Assembly (NCBI GenBank): GCA_025618425.1
Contig: CM046848.1
Location: 31,931,725 to 31,995,724 of the forward strand
DNA length: 64,000 nt
Direction of reading: 5' to 3'
Origin: Heliocidaris tuberculata
Taxonomy: Eukaryota > Echinodermata > Echinoidea > Camarodonta > Echinometridae
Position numbers and translations under genes: made by a program. The notes under the pieces are model-generated. The model was not told the origin of the DNA, ran no database searches, and saw only the letters and a list, made by a program, of their open reading frames with translations. Positions 37,065-48,799 of the stretch are shown one piece after another (the first letter of the stretch is position 1; the number at the start of each line of letters is the position of its first letter).

Positions 37065-38690
37065 TAAGTTCATAGAAAAAAATGAATAACGAATAAAGAG
37101 AATACATCATTCATTGTAGGAATGTCCAAACTTGTTTCATCATGAAATTTATGAAAGGTTATAATAACAACTCAACTCTATAGAGACTGCCTGCGACCAG
37201 AAGGAGATCGATATGATGTTCGATTCTTTTCCCAAAAAGCGGTTAATTCGATTTTGCCTGTGAAGCACATAATTCTCTTTTTTATCACGAAATTAAGCGT
37301 GTGTATGACATGCAGTATTCATTAATCGTTTCGACATCATTCATTGCAGTAGACATGGAGGAAGAGAAATGGGGAAACAATAATTCGTGCTTGGTGGCAA
37401 TCGATAGCAAAGCGATCAATTTGAACCCGGTGTCATCTGCTTATTATACAAAACATCGCATCAAATATTCATCGTTTTTTGACAATAAATTGCGCGAAGT
37501 GTTTCTACTTGGAGGTCACTGTCGGCCTCTCTTCGTTTTTCATTCCACTGAAGGATAACTTTAAAGACATCATACAGTATACGAGGTGTACGAGGCTACC
37601 CCCAACGATTTGGATAATATTAAAAAGAATTATTCGGGCAACTGTCACCTCATGCCGTCTGTACCTTTTCTCAATCATATTTTAAATTATTTTAAGTTAC
37701 ATTGCCACATATTTACTATGATAAAGTGCCACATATTTTTCTTGTTTGCTTCTTTCGCTCGGAAATTTTTAAAAAACTGGAAAGATGATATTCATGATAT
37801 TAGAGATGGAGACGTCAACCCTCTCCCCCATAAATTGCACCCGTATGCCTACATGCACCAGTGCATAACTTTTAAGACATCACAGAGTATGACCTTCAAC
37901 TATTTCAGAGGGCGAACATCGGTGTTTTTAGTTTTTGTCTTTCTTTTTTTTTTTTTTCAATCATCGATCGCGTTTCTCCTCATAGCGGCCTTCTCGTTCG
38001 TTCAATCGTCTAAAGATGATGGTTAATTGTCCCCGATCCTAACCCAAACACGCATTTGGAGATAATGTCATTGACATTCTAATCAATTAATCAATTATTT
38101 GAAGAAGCTCATGTCACATCGACCCGAAAAGGGGGAGGGCAGAAATTATTAGACAAATACCGCTGCATTGACGCACGTAATTGACAAAAAGCGAACCAGT
38201 ATCATGGTCTATTAATTAATTTTTTCTTTCCTTTATCTGCCTGACTTAACGAATTTTTGCACGCGAGTGGTGTTATGAGAAAATCGAAGGCGTGAGCGAA
38301 GTTCTACGGTGGTTTTGACAATTATGAAGGAACAGCCTTGGAAGAGCGGATCTTACCAGCTTACACTTGAATTAATTATGAATTCAAAATACCGTCATTG
38401 TTTGCGAGGAAAAGGCTGCTGATTGTCTCTTCAAAATTACTTCTGCCAAATTGGATTTACTGGTTTAGAAGTTCACTCTCTTTCTTTATAAATCGTTTAA
38501 TATTCAGTGAATGCCTCAGAGTGTAGAATTCATTTGTTCATCTTGTACATTATCTTGTGGCTATTGACAGCTCCTCTTAGCTTTCTTTTTTATGAAATAT
38601 AGAAGCTCTGTGTAATTTACTCTTTGCTATGATATGATAATTAAACATTTCTCTGCTCTGTGTTTTTAATACATTCTGTAACACACTCAA
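37065..38690. other. Unassigned sequence
   Basis: About 1.6 kb. A + strand frame at 37586-38026 (146 codons, hydrophobic phenylalanine-rich stretch from a T run) has no recognisable family and is not called a gene. Confidence 0.5.
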
Positions 38691-38694
38691 AAAA

Positions 38695-39085
38695 GGAGAG
38701 AAAATCGAGAAACAGATAGAGAGAGTGAGAGAGAGAGAGAGAGAAATAAAAAAAAAGGATAGAGAGAGATAAAGAAAGAACGGAAGATAAGGAGAGAGGA
38801 GAAAATAGTCAGGGAGTCAAGCATGAGTATAAGAGATAAGAGAGAGAGAGAGAGAGAGGGTGAAAGAGAGAGAGAGAGAGAGAAGAAAGAGGGAATGAAA
38901 AATGTAATGCTAAAGAGAGAAAAAGAGAGTGATAGGGAGAATGAGGGGAAGATAGGAAGAGGGTGATAGGCAGACAAAGGGAAAAGAAAGAAAGAAAAGA
39001 GAAGGGGGTGATAGACATGTATGGTTGTGTTAGACACTCCTCATATGAGAGAGAGAGAGAGAAAGAGAGAGAAAGAGAGAGAGGG
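38695..39085. repeat. GA-rich polypurine tract
   Basis: About 390 bases of imperfect GA repeats. Serine/leucine-rich minus frames are artefacts. Confidence 0.95.
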
Positions 39086-39605
39086 GGATGGGAGGGAGGA
39101 TGGATAAGGCAGAGATAGGCGGAGGAGGGGGCATATGAAAATGGATGGATGACGTTAATCTAAAAAGTTTTCACGCAATCAAGGCGATAAAAGACGTGAA
39201 AAGTAGCGCTGATTACGTCGATGATGAGCTCACCCCTGCTTGCAAAGATGTAGCCAAATGAACACCTGCTAGGCAATGACATAGCTTCAAAAAACAATGA
39301 TGTAACTTCTATTTAAAGATATGTCTTCATCATGCAGTTTTCGGAGCAAATTCATACCCTCACTTAGAGCTACAGGAACACTGTCTTTATAACTATTACT
39401 AACATGTAAATATCTCTTCTTTTTTTTTAACATGCAGCTTCGTACTCGCTGTATTTCTGTACTTTTTAACAACTTTAAAGGAGAGTTCCACTTTAATATC
39501 AAGTTGGTTTTCAAAGAAGGAGAAAATTACATAAACAGATCAGTGAAGATAAGATATAAGAAAGTTGTCATTTTCCCTCACCATGCTCACTTTTCATGTA
39601 TTATA
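39086..39605. other. Unassigned sequence
   Basis: Nothing recognised. Confidence 0.6.
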
Positions 39606-39609
39606 AGAA

Positions 39610-39661
<52 letters not shown>

Positions 39662-39682
39662 ATATATATATATATATATATA
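39610..39682. repeat. (AT)n microsatellite
   Basis: Nearly perfect AT dinucleotide repeat, which directly abuts the inverted repeat that follows. Confidence 0.97.
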
Positions 39683-39781
39683 TCAAACACAAATTGGCAA
39701 CTCCGTGACGTATCTCTGCAGAACAAATGGGAAAGGAGCTCGCAAGATACGTCATCGAGTTGCCAGTTTGTCCTTGATGTA
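39683..39781. repeat. Hairpin-forming inverted repeat (MITE-like)
   Basis: About 33-base arms at each end. They share GGCAACTC and TGACGTATCT in inverted orientation around a roughly 30-base loop. Probably a small foldback MITE; no target duplication is visible because the left side is an AT repeat. Confidence 0.7.
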
Positions 39782-39789
39782 TTACATAT

Positions 39790-40400
39790 TCAAAATTTAA
39801 TAACTTTATTTCTTGTCGGATTTTGCTCGAACTTTCGCCAGTCGGTTTCTCTCTGCTTTTATTCAAATGAACTAAATACGAGGATGGACTTCCCCTGTAA
39901 CGATTTTAATCTATAGAAGTTCCAATCATATAGGCTATCCATTGCTAATTTGGCACCTCACTATATATAGTTACGTTCCGAGGAATTGTCATAAAATTTA
40001 TTCATGAAAAAGTATTGTAATACACCGTATCAATTCAACTTACAATGAGATATTACGTTATGTATGCTATCAATTTTAAAACATGTACTATTTAGTTTCT
40101 GTTGAGTTGTGACCTACTCTATGTTATTTTCTTTATGTAACAGTACGAAATTGCATGTATTTGAGAATACATTTAAATGAATGTTAAATGATTTTTATTT
40201 GATAGGTGGATAAATTTGGAACGGTTTTTGACAATACTTTTTTGTTTTTTTTAAATAAAAGACGTGAACAAGAAGAATAGAATACAAGTATGGTCAATAT
40301 TCCTTTTGCAATTAATGTTGAGGTAATGCCAAGTGTGAACTTAAAATCTGTTTTCTTTTTGGTTCTGGATGGTTTCACTGCTTGTTCGGACATTTTTTTA
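39790..40400. other. Unassigned AT-rich sequence
   Basis: Nothing recognised. Confidence 0.6.
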
Positions 40401-40529
40401 AAGGCTTTCCCTCCCGGCTTCTACAGCGATGAGACCCGGTGAGGTGTAGCCTATGGCCCGGTCAAACCCAGCGCTCTCAGCGGTTTGGTCTCCAGACGTC
40501 TTGCTCCGAGGAACATCCCCGAGGACCGT

Positions 40530-40980
40530 AAAAGAGCAAGACGCAGTAGGGACCACGATGTAAACAATAATACATTTGTAGCTCATCGAAAAGAGATGAC
40601 GAAGAAGTGAAATGATGAATTCCAGTGTTCTCCACCAATGGTATATCCAGAGGGGAGGGGCATTCAGGATTCAGGAGCTTTCCTCTCTCGTTTATAACCG
40701 ATTTAAACAAAAGTTCATATTTTGTGGTACACATCTAAATGAGATGTAAACGAAGTGAGATGATGCACTCTTGAATTCTCTACCGATGGTGTATCCAGGG
40801 AGGGTATGTGCTTTCCCCTATTAAGATTTTATCCAATGATAACATGTTTATCAAAAAGCAATACGCAGTAGAAACCACTATAGGAACCAATAATACACGC
40901 GTGGCACATCTAAGTGAGATGTCGAAGAAGTGAGACGATGAATCCCAGTGGGGTACGCCATCGGTAGATCCAGAGCATTT
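40530..40980. repeat. Three diverged tandem copies, period about 160 bp
   Basis: Three blocks near 40562, 40724 and 40883 share GAAGTGA, GATGA, a TCTCCACCAATGGT-like word and ATCCAGAG. The first and third also share CAAGACGCAGTAGGGACCAC / CAATACGCAGTAGAAACCAC. Read as an old tandem duplication of a non-coding unit. Confidence 0.65.
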
Positions 40981-41002
40981 TTCAGAGCATTCCTTGTTTA
41001 TT

Positions 41003-41832
41003 TACAGTGTAGCCAATAATTATTTAGACACACTGAGAGATTCATACATAAAGCAAGCAAATTAACACCCTTTTAAGTTCAGATTCTTAAAATACCATCA
41101 CATGAAATACAATAAATTGTACATCAACTAAGAGAAAATTATATCGTCGTTAAGATGGGTATAGTAAGAAGTCATGATCGTTGAGGCATGACGAGTTACG
41201 GTCCATTCATCACAACAACGTTCATTTTCAGACTTTGCTGTGATTAATGGACCATAAATCGTCATGCCTCAATAATAATGATGTTCTAATTTGCCCATGT
41301 TATATGTGATGTATAAATGTTTAATTTGATATAAAGTTCTTTGTATTATACATCCAGTATTATTGTTGTTAATAACACCTGAACTTTGAGACATGAGTCT
41401 CAATCTAGTGTCCACATGTATTTCTAGTGTATACAAGAATCTTGAAAATGCATTCAAGAAAAATGAGTGTACAAAATGTGTATTTCTGAATGAAATGTGA
41501 TTAATTGTACATCAAATTAAAGAGAAGTATATTGCCTTGAAATTGGTATAGTAATAAGTCATGTTAGTTGAAGCATGACGAATTATGGTCCATTAATCGC
41601 GACAAGGTAAGAAAATGAACATTTTCTTGATTAATGGACCGTAACTCGTCATGCCTCAACGAAAAGGACTTGTTACTATGCCCATCTTAATGAGGGTATA
41701 ATTTTCTTTCAGTTGGTGTACAATTTATTGTATTTCATTTGAAAGTATTTTAAAAATATGAACTTAAAAGGGAGTAATTTACTTGTTTTATGTATAAATA
41801 TCTCAGTGTGTACAAATATTGGCTACACTGTA
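41003..41832. mobile_element. Mariner-like non-autonomous element with nested palindromes
   Basis: TA dinucleotides bound an element at 41005-41830. It begins CAGTGTAGCCAATA and ends with its complement, and the outer arms stay similar for about 200 bases. A TA target and a CAGTG end fit the Tc1/mariner group. Inside, a core module containing GCATGACGAGTTACGGTCC-like sequence occurs four times in alternating orientation: + near 41186, - near 41245, + near 41572, - near 41631. This gives two hairpins side by side within one larger inverted repeat. No transposase frame is present. Confidence 0.8.
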
Positions 41833-42006
41833 TGTTGTCACAAGGGAACACGAAAACAAAGAACCTCCTACACAAAAAACTTTCTATTCAACGCAAGAGG
41901 TAAATACGTTATTATGGTTGGGTGACAGTCAAGCTGTTTTGTCTGTTTGTTTGTTTGATTGTTTTTCGAGTAGTACTTAATCAAAACATTTTCATGCCAG
42001 AAACCT

Positions 42007-44117
42007 TTTGGCCCGTATTCTGATAGCCGGGTTTAACTTAACCCCAGTCTAAGTGTGGTAATAACCTTGGTCTAAGTCGCCATATTTAACCCCAGGCTAA
42101 AATTTGGTATTCCGATAGCGAGGTTTAGTTTAACCTCAGTCTAAGTGTGGTAATAACTCCCTCGAAATTTAGACTCGCGCAGGGGGTAGTTTAAGTCGGG
42201 TTTTACTGTGTCGCGTAGCCAGGACGCTGTAGGCATAGCCGCGCCCATACTGCCATAGGCTGTAGTGTATCACCGGTGATCTCGGTTAGTGTAGCGAAAC
42301 GAAATTTTCGCAGACCTGGCACGAAAAAGTCGTTTACCGGACATAGTCTAACGTTGGACCCTAAATTACTTTTATTTTTTGGAGCGAAGTTGCCTGCATT
42401 TGAGTCCAGATCTTCAAAAAGGAGGCAATTGACAAAATGTTGAAAAACACATACCTACACAGATCTACAGTAGATCATTCTAAACAAATTTTAATTTTTT
42501 TTATGCGTGTACGTGTGTAGCGAGTAACGTTACCGTGCCGTATTTAGATTAGAGTTTTTGTTTGTTTCGTTTAGTAGATTTCTATCTAGATTCTAACTCA
42601 AGTTAGATCTAACTGCAACATTAGACCTAGTCTAGATCTAGTAACAGTTAACTATCAGCCTAGTCTCTACTTCAAACGTTACCGTAGATCTAACGTTTGA
42701 TCGATTTCCGGTGATGTTTTAACGTTAGGTCTAAGAATGAGTGTCGGTAGACCTGTCTAGTAGACTAGACCAAAAAATCAATCTTAGATCTACACATGTA
42801 TGTAACAGTTAACGTTAGATCTAACGTTTAAAGTTGGGTCCTATGTTTAAGTTAGGTCTGTCATGTGATACCAAATTCATTTCAAACTGCTAATGGATCA
42901 CATTTTTGAGTTGGTTTGAAAATAACCTGTGCGTTAAAGAAATGCGTCCATGGACTGGTTTGAGCTGATTATTTAGCATAGTAGCATAGGCCCCTACATG
43001 TAAAAACAGCTGACAGATTTGATTTTGACCATGTTGAACAACAAAGAAAACGTTAACTTGTTAGACCTAACTTTTTTAGCTCGAATTTATCTTCAAGTAT
43101 TAAACGGTTTTCTACTCACCAATTTTTTGAGGCATTATCCGTGACTTAGATCTATATCCTCCAGATGATCTAAAAATACAGTGTAGATCTTGCTAGTAAA
43201 AATTTCAAACTCGTAGACTGTCATAGGCTAGACCTAACTAGTTAGCTTGCGTTATTTAGTATGCAAATTAAATAGAGTCTATAAGCGCAATTAAATTCAA
43301 GCGCAGCCACCGAAAATGCGCTTGCGCTGCGTGCGCAGATGCGCACTATAAGCAAGCGTTACACACGTACAGCGCGTAGTAAAAATACGTATCACCGGGG
43401 CGAAGAAATAACCGACGTCCGGCCGGCCCGGTGATGATGTGTGGCGTATACTACTGCAAAGGGCAAATAGCTAGGATATAAACGGCGTATGTCACCCCTT
43501 GTCACCCCCCCCCCCCCCCAGGTTGAAAGCCAAGAAAAAATAAATAAAATAGGCATATTTAATGAATTAGAAAGAAATTCCATCCTAGATCTATTTTTTT
43601 TTTCAATTTCTAGAAGCACCTACAAAATGTACAATTCCGCCACTTCCCCTGTTTTTCATTAGGAAATATGGGTTTCATTGAATCAAACCTATAATCATAG
43701 CATTTATAAAGAATTATAGAAGTTATGCAGGAAAAAACACAAAACAAAACAAGATAAAGAGAGCATGTATACAGTTAAAAAGAACGTAGCCTACATGTCG
43801 ATACATAATAAATCAATGCACAAGGCAATCCGCGGGTAATTCCCTTGGCCTTGACAAGTCGCGGATCTTCTATCCATTGCACGCGTTGTGAATATTCATG
43901 AGCAAATGAGCTCTACTGAGCATGTGCAGTAGATTCTCCATGGCAATTAAACCTGGGCGGGGCATTTAACCTAGGGTTAACTAAACCTGGCTATCATAAT
44001 ACCAAATAGAGTTAAACTACACTTAGACTGGAGGTGAGGTCTAAGTGTAGTTTAGTTAACCTAGGGTTAACTTTAGTCTGGGGTTAAATTAAACCTGCTA
44101 TCAGAATACGGGCCTTT
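42007..44117. mobile_element. Harbinger-like DNA element, 2.1 kb, no intact transposase
   Basis: The element at 42010-44114 begins GGCCCGTATTCTGATAGC and ends with the complement of the same sequence. TTT lies on each side, consistent with a 3-bp target duplication as in PIF/Harbinger elements. Each terminal repeat contains two diverged sub-repeats (for example 42015-42064 and 42108-42158, sharing TCTAAGTGTGGTAATAAC). The interior has no long reading frame but is rich in AGATCT and AACGTT words between 42350 and 43590, and has a C homopolymer near 43506-43519. Superfamily assignment is inferred from ends and target length only. Confidence 0.65.
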
Positions 44118-44119
44118 GA

Positions 44120-44505
44120 CTTCAGGTGACGCCATCTCGAATATACTGTTGCTTTTTCCGAATTCTCAAGCATAGCCGCATAGCAGAGTCAGTAGGAGAT
44201 TGTAACATAATCTCATAATTTTGACGAAATCTCCCCAGCCCGGAAAAGCATGGTCCTTGTAATCATCGAGCGTGAATGTGACAGATAGCAGGCGTGACGA
44301 ATGAGCAATAATCACACGTTTCTCCTATCGTTTTTCATATTATCGGTCGTTATGTACGTGGAAAAACATCGTAAGTCCCACTCACAAAATAGCCTCGCGT
44401 ATCAAGCGGAGTGAGAACAATATATATTTTTTACGTTTCATGTTTTTCATCACTGCCAGAGGCTGAATGGCGAAAGATTTGCAGCATTTAGAAAAGCATG
44501 CAAAT
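44120..44505. other. Unassigned sequence between two DNA elements
   Basis: Nothing recognised. Confidence 0.6.
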
Positions 44506-44700
44506 AACAAACATGATTCTAGGACAACTACCCCCTGGAAAACTACTCCCCGGACAACTGCCCCCCGGGCAACTACCCCAGAATTCGGGGGTATAGTTGT
44601 CCGGGGGGTAATTGTCCAGGGGGTAGTTGTCCGGGGGGGGGGTAATTGTCCTGGGGGATAATTGTCCTAGGGGGGTAGTTGTCTGGATACGAACGAAAAT
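44506..44700. mobile_element. Second TU-like foldback element, short copy
   Basis: The element at 44515-44691 has the same 15-16 bp GGACAACTACCCCC units as the 1-kb copy. The left half is in one orientation and the right half in the other, around GAATTC (44581-44586). One end reads GATTCTAGGACA and the other is the complement of CGTATCCAGACA. These correspond to the two ends of the first copy (GGTTCTAGGACA and CGTATCCGGACA). The flanks AACAAACAT and AACGAAAAT match at 7 of 9 positions, a decayed 9-bp target duplication. This supports a real transposing family rather than a local minisatellite. Confidence 0.7.
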
Positions 44701-44704
44701 GTGA

Positions 44705-45130
44705 CATGCTTAAAAATTAATATATAAGATGAATATGATTAACTTCATCCTATATGGTTAAAACTATTCCATCTTACATTATCTCGTGCCAATCTTAACA
44801 AATTTCTAGTTCACTTTCAAATAAAAATGAAACAATCCTCTCCTCCCTTTTCCTCCGTAAATTAACCTGATTTTAATGACCTTATAGGAATAATTGCAGA
44901 TTAATGATACATCGGATCAATTAGCTCTCTTGTATCACATGTCACGCCATTTTAGTCTCAAGTCTAAATGGATTATTAATCACATGCCAGGTCATGCACT
45001 TTGAAAGGTCAGTACCAATAAAGTGGTCTAGCCTTTTTTTTTTCGTAAGAAACAATGATTAAAGAGGAACCAACCAAGTTAAGTGGACGGTACATAGCCC
45101 CTTCTGTCACTCACAGACTGGACCATGTTA
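44705..45130. other. Unassigned AT-rich sequence
   Basis: Nothing recognised. Confidence 0.6.
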
Positions 45131-45136
45131 TAGAAT

Positions 45137-45312
45137 CAGTGGCGTAGCGCGGGTTCCGCCATTGAGGGGCACTGGTGCCCATGGAGGGGGGGGGGGGTGG
45201 GGCACCGGTCATACTTGGTGCATGAAAAGTGAGGGAAAATGACAACCTTGTGGGGAGGGGTTTGTAATGGGTCGTATCATTGTTATTTCACGTTCCTTCC
45301 CCCCTTCTCCCT

Positions 45313-45352
<40 letters not shown>

Positions 45353-45416
45353 ATTTTTTTTTTACCATTCGATTGGGGTGACACCTAACCCCATTCCCCC
45401 TGTAGCTACGCCACTG
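45137..45416. mobile_element. hAT-like MITE
   Basis: Begins CAGTGGCGTAGC and ends GTAGCTACGCCACTG. The interior has a G run (45186-45196) and a CT microsatellite (45318-45350). No matching 8-bp flank could be found, so one end may have been exchanged. Its right inner part resembles the fragment at 2750-2858. Confidence 0.7.
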
Positions 45417-45574
45417 GTCACCAATGGAAGGCTGTTACCACCCTATGAGTTAAGTTCTGCTTCTTCACTGCTGTCCTGGATTCACTGGTATCAATATCAT
45501 GAGAGTATATATACGTGGGACATGTCATCATTAATTAGACCATCCCACTAATTCTTATCCATCTTTGTCTTGTC

Positions 45575-45650
45575 ATGGGTCATCTGGTCAAGAGTGCTGG
45601 ACACTGGGGCGGTGAGGCCAGACGTGTTAGAGTTCAAATGGTCACTTCTA
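45575..45650 (+). other. tRNA-like promoter pair, possible SINE head
   Basis: An A-box-like TGGTCAAGAGTGCTGG (from 45585) and a B-box-like AGTTCAAATGG (from 45631) lie 46 bases apart, the spacing of a tRNA gene. The cloverleaf stems do not pair convincingly, so a functional tRNA is unlikely. A decayed tRNA-derived SINE is the best guess. Confidence 0.3.
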
Positions 45651-45659
45651 CGTAGGGGA

Positions 45660-46640
45660 CTGGCCAGACCATGGAGGGGGGGGGGGGGGGAGGGTGCCGA
45701 CTTTGTTGAAAAGTTGTCCCAAAAAATTTCACAAAATAAAAACTTAATTCATCATATCCTCGTAAAATTATATTTGGTGACAAGGGTAAAACATGTTCTC
45801 AGAGTGTTGAATTTGCAGACAAGGGTGTAAATAGCTAGAAATTTAGGACAAGGAGAAGCGAGAAATTTGAGAGGGGGAAAGAAATTGGAGAACAATTACA
45901 GATTTGCCGTGTAAAAAAATCTTTTAAAGAAAGGGGTGGTGTCACACCCACATCCAACCCCTTTATCGAACTATCTTTATTGATGAATCATACTTGAAAT
46001 AATCTAGATCATTCGAAAATCTAGTTTTTGTATCAGATTTTCTATGGGAACTTTAACATTTCCCATCATTACAGTGTTATAGGTGGTGGTGCAACAATCA
46101 CGAATTGGTCGTTCGAATAGTACCTTTACTTCTTTTATTTTTTTTTTCTTATATGTTTCTACATTTTGTTCATTATTTTTCCTACAAAAAAATAATAACA
46201 TAACTGAAATGGTGAAAGTATCTCTTTCTCTATGTGGTATGACACCCAGCATGCTGTCAAAAACAATTTTCATTATCACAGACAATACATCCTATTTTCG
46301 ATTAATTTTTAATCACCATAAAGTTGTATAAAACAGTCATATCATCATCGAATAGTTGGTTAAAAATTTGGAGAAGAATGGTCATATTGTTGAATATCAA
46401 TTAGTATTGTGTCAACGTAACATAGCAAGACAAAGACTGTTGTCTATAGGCTATACTGTATTGGCAGGAGGTGGAAGAACTTCATGAACATTATTTCACA
46501 TCATAACCCTAATCTTAAGATAGGAGACATCCATAAGATCATGTTGGAAAAGCGAGAGTGAAAAAGAGTGAACTGCATCACTTCTGCGGCCGTTTCGCAA
46601 TGATGACATAAGTAAAATTTAGACATTCAAAAATTCAAAA
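45660..46640. other. Unassigned sequence
   Basis: A G homopolymer lies at 45676-45690; otherwise nothing recognised. Confidence 0.6.
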
Positions 46641-46644
46641 TCTA

Positions 46645-47255
46645 TAGCGAGAGAGAGAGATAGTGAGGGAGAGAGAGGGGGGGGGGGAGATTCGGACCGG
46701 CAACGAACTGATGATATCGCCTTCATCGTCGACTCCTTTCTCCCCTTCTTGCGCCCCATCACCAATTTTCTCGTCAAACTCGGCGAGGTTGAGCGTGAAA
46801 ATGAAGAGAGTAGGTACCAGCTGCCCCAGCCGAACCCTCAAACGAACGCCGACAAATTGGGTATGGTTACCATCTATCCACGTCCCATAATAGCGGAGGC
46901 TTCTTTCCACCTGGTATGGACCAATCTGTCTCTCTCCCCCTCTGTCTGTCTATCTCTCCCCCTCCCTCTCTCTCTCTTTCCTTTCTCTCACTCTTCTCTC
47001 TCCCTCTCTCTCTCTTTCTCAGATTCTCTGTCTGTCTTTTTCTCAATCTATATCATTCGTATTGTCTCTCTTTCTCGTTCTCAATCTGTATCTATTATCC
47101 CTCGTATTTTCCCTATTTTTCTCACTCTCTCTCTCACCGTCAGTCTGTCTTTCATCGCCCTCTGTCTCTCCGTCTCTCTGTCTCTCTGTCTGTCTGTCTG
47201 TCTCTCTCTTTGCCTCTCTGTGTCTCTTTTTCTCTCCGTCTCTCTGTCTCTCTCC
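46645..47255. repeat. GA block and CT-rich block flanking unique sequence
   Basis: A (GA)n/G-run at 46645-46688 and a CT/CTGT-rich tract at 46918-47255 flank about 230 bases of less repetitive sequence. Frames of 153-170 codons over it are repeat translations. Confidence 0.9.
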
Positions 47256-47259
47256 TTAT

Positions 47260-48795
47260 GACTCAATCTTGTTCCATCTCTTCTGTTTCTCCCTCTATCT
47301 CAAACATGACAGAATGTTTGGGATGGCTATTAATTAGAACACACCGCATGATCGCTCCGCATGCTAAGCTTGCTTGAACACCGCGATTGCCCTTTTCGCA
47401 TTCAATGAAGTCATTTGGCACGCGACTCCTCTTACCGATGATGTCTTAACGATCTCAGTTTACCCTCCTTTCATCAAGGGGGGCATGATGAGGTCTTTGG
47501 TAGGTGCGAGGGTGTAGCCACCACACCATTCAACCCTTCATGGTCGTAACAGAGTAGCTTTCCCCATCTTTACTTTTTGTCATCCCATCTCCCCCTTGGC
47601 TGTGTATACCCTTTATCCCTTCCCATCTTTTTTTTCATATGTCTTCCTCTTTGCAAACCACTTCCATCGTCATCTTTTTTCAACCTTCTTATAGAATTTT
47701 CATCTTCATTGGGTTTTCCCTTTTTTCCTCAGAAATCTTCTTACTTCTTTAGCAATATGTTTAACTGCCACATTATGTACACTAATTATTAGTATGACCG
47801 TAGTAAACCAAGATGAGCACCACCCACCTGCCTCCCCGTTCCACTTGATACTTTAACGAATGGGGGGGGGGGGGGTTAAATCATTACCCTTTCTTGCCCC
47901 TCTCTGCACCCCTGCCCATTTGATGCTGGTATCCTCTCCGTCTTGCCAGATCTCTTTTGCTTCCTCCTCTCCACCAGCCGACGGAGATGATGATGATGAT
48001 GAGGGCTCGTGCTCTTGCCCGGTTGAATCGGGACCGTTCAGGCGTGGAGCCAATTAAGTTTGCCAAACGTTAAACTAATAACTTCGTGTTGTCTGTCGCC
48101 TTTAAAGCTACCGTACATTTGTCTTCCGCTAACCTTTCTTCCTAACTACAATGCACTTTTGCTTACTTCATCGCACTCTCTCCCAATCTTCATAAGTGTC
48201 TCGTAACTTTTGTTCAGTCGCAAGCGAGTCTGCTATTCCACTGACAGGAAATTAAAAAACTATGTTAAACACATACCTGCATTTTGACCGACAAAAGCAG
48301 CTAAAAGGGTGAAAGATTTGTTCACTCCGCCCCCTTTGGAGGAGTGGTTCTTCAAAAACTTAATTCTAACGTTGCTTCTTTGCCACATATTTATTAGCAG
48401 AGTGAAGTGATCAGACATACATAAAGATATCGCTTTGCATCATCATATTTCTATTTCTTCGGATGACACTTTAATAGATGGAATCTGTTGATAAGTTACA
48501 GAAGTGTGAATATCATGTATACTGGCTATACCAGTTGAATGATGTCTTTCCTCAATTTTCAAGTGTCGGCACATTTTTACAATCTTTTTTAATTTTGAGC
48601 ATGCTAAACTTACTAAAAATGGGAAATGTATAAATCATTTGGTGAACGATATTATATCCATTCACACCCAATTGTATACCTTGAAATGTTCACGTTACAG
48701 GCAGACAATAACTTGTAAGCACGATCTTCACCACGATTTTCCATTTGTCATTAACCAGCCAGCAGAACTATTTCACTCAAATTCCTGCGTTGTGA
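47260..48795. other. Unassigned sequence
   Basis: About 1.5 kb. A G run lies at 47862-47875 and a short GAT triplet repeat at 47986-48001. Overlapping frames of about 60-66 codons on both strands near 47853-48066 have no family signature. Confidence 0.55.
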
Positions 48796-48799
48796 TTTT

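Noticed and set aside
37586..38026. 146-codon plus-strand frame
   Set aside because: Not repeat-derived at first, but no motif, no supporting splice structure and a T-run-encoded phenylalanine block.
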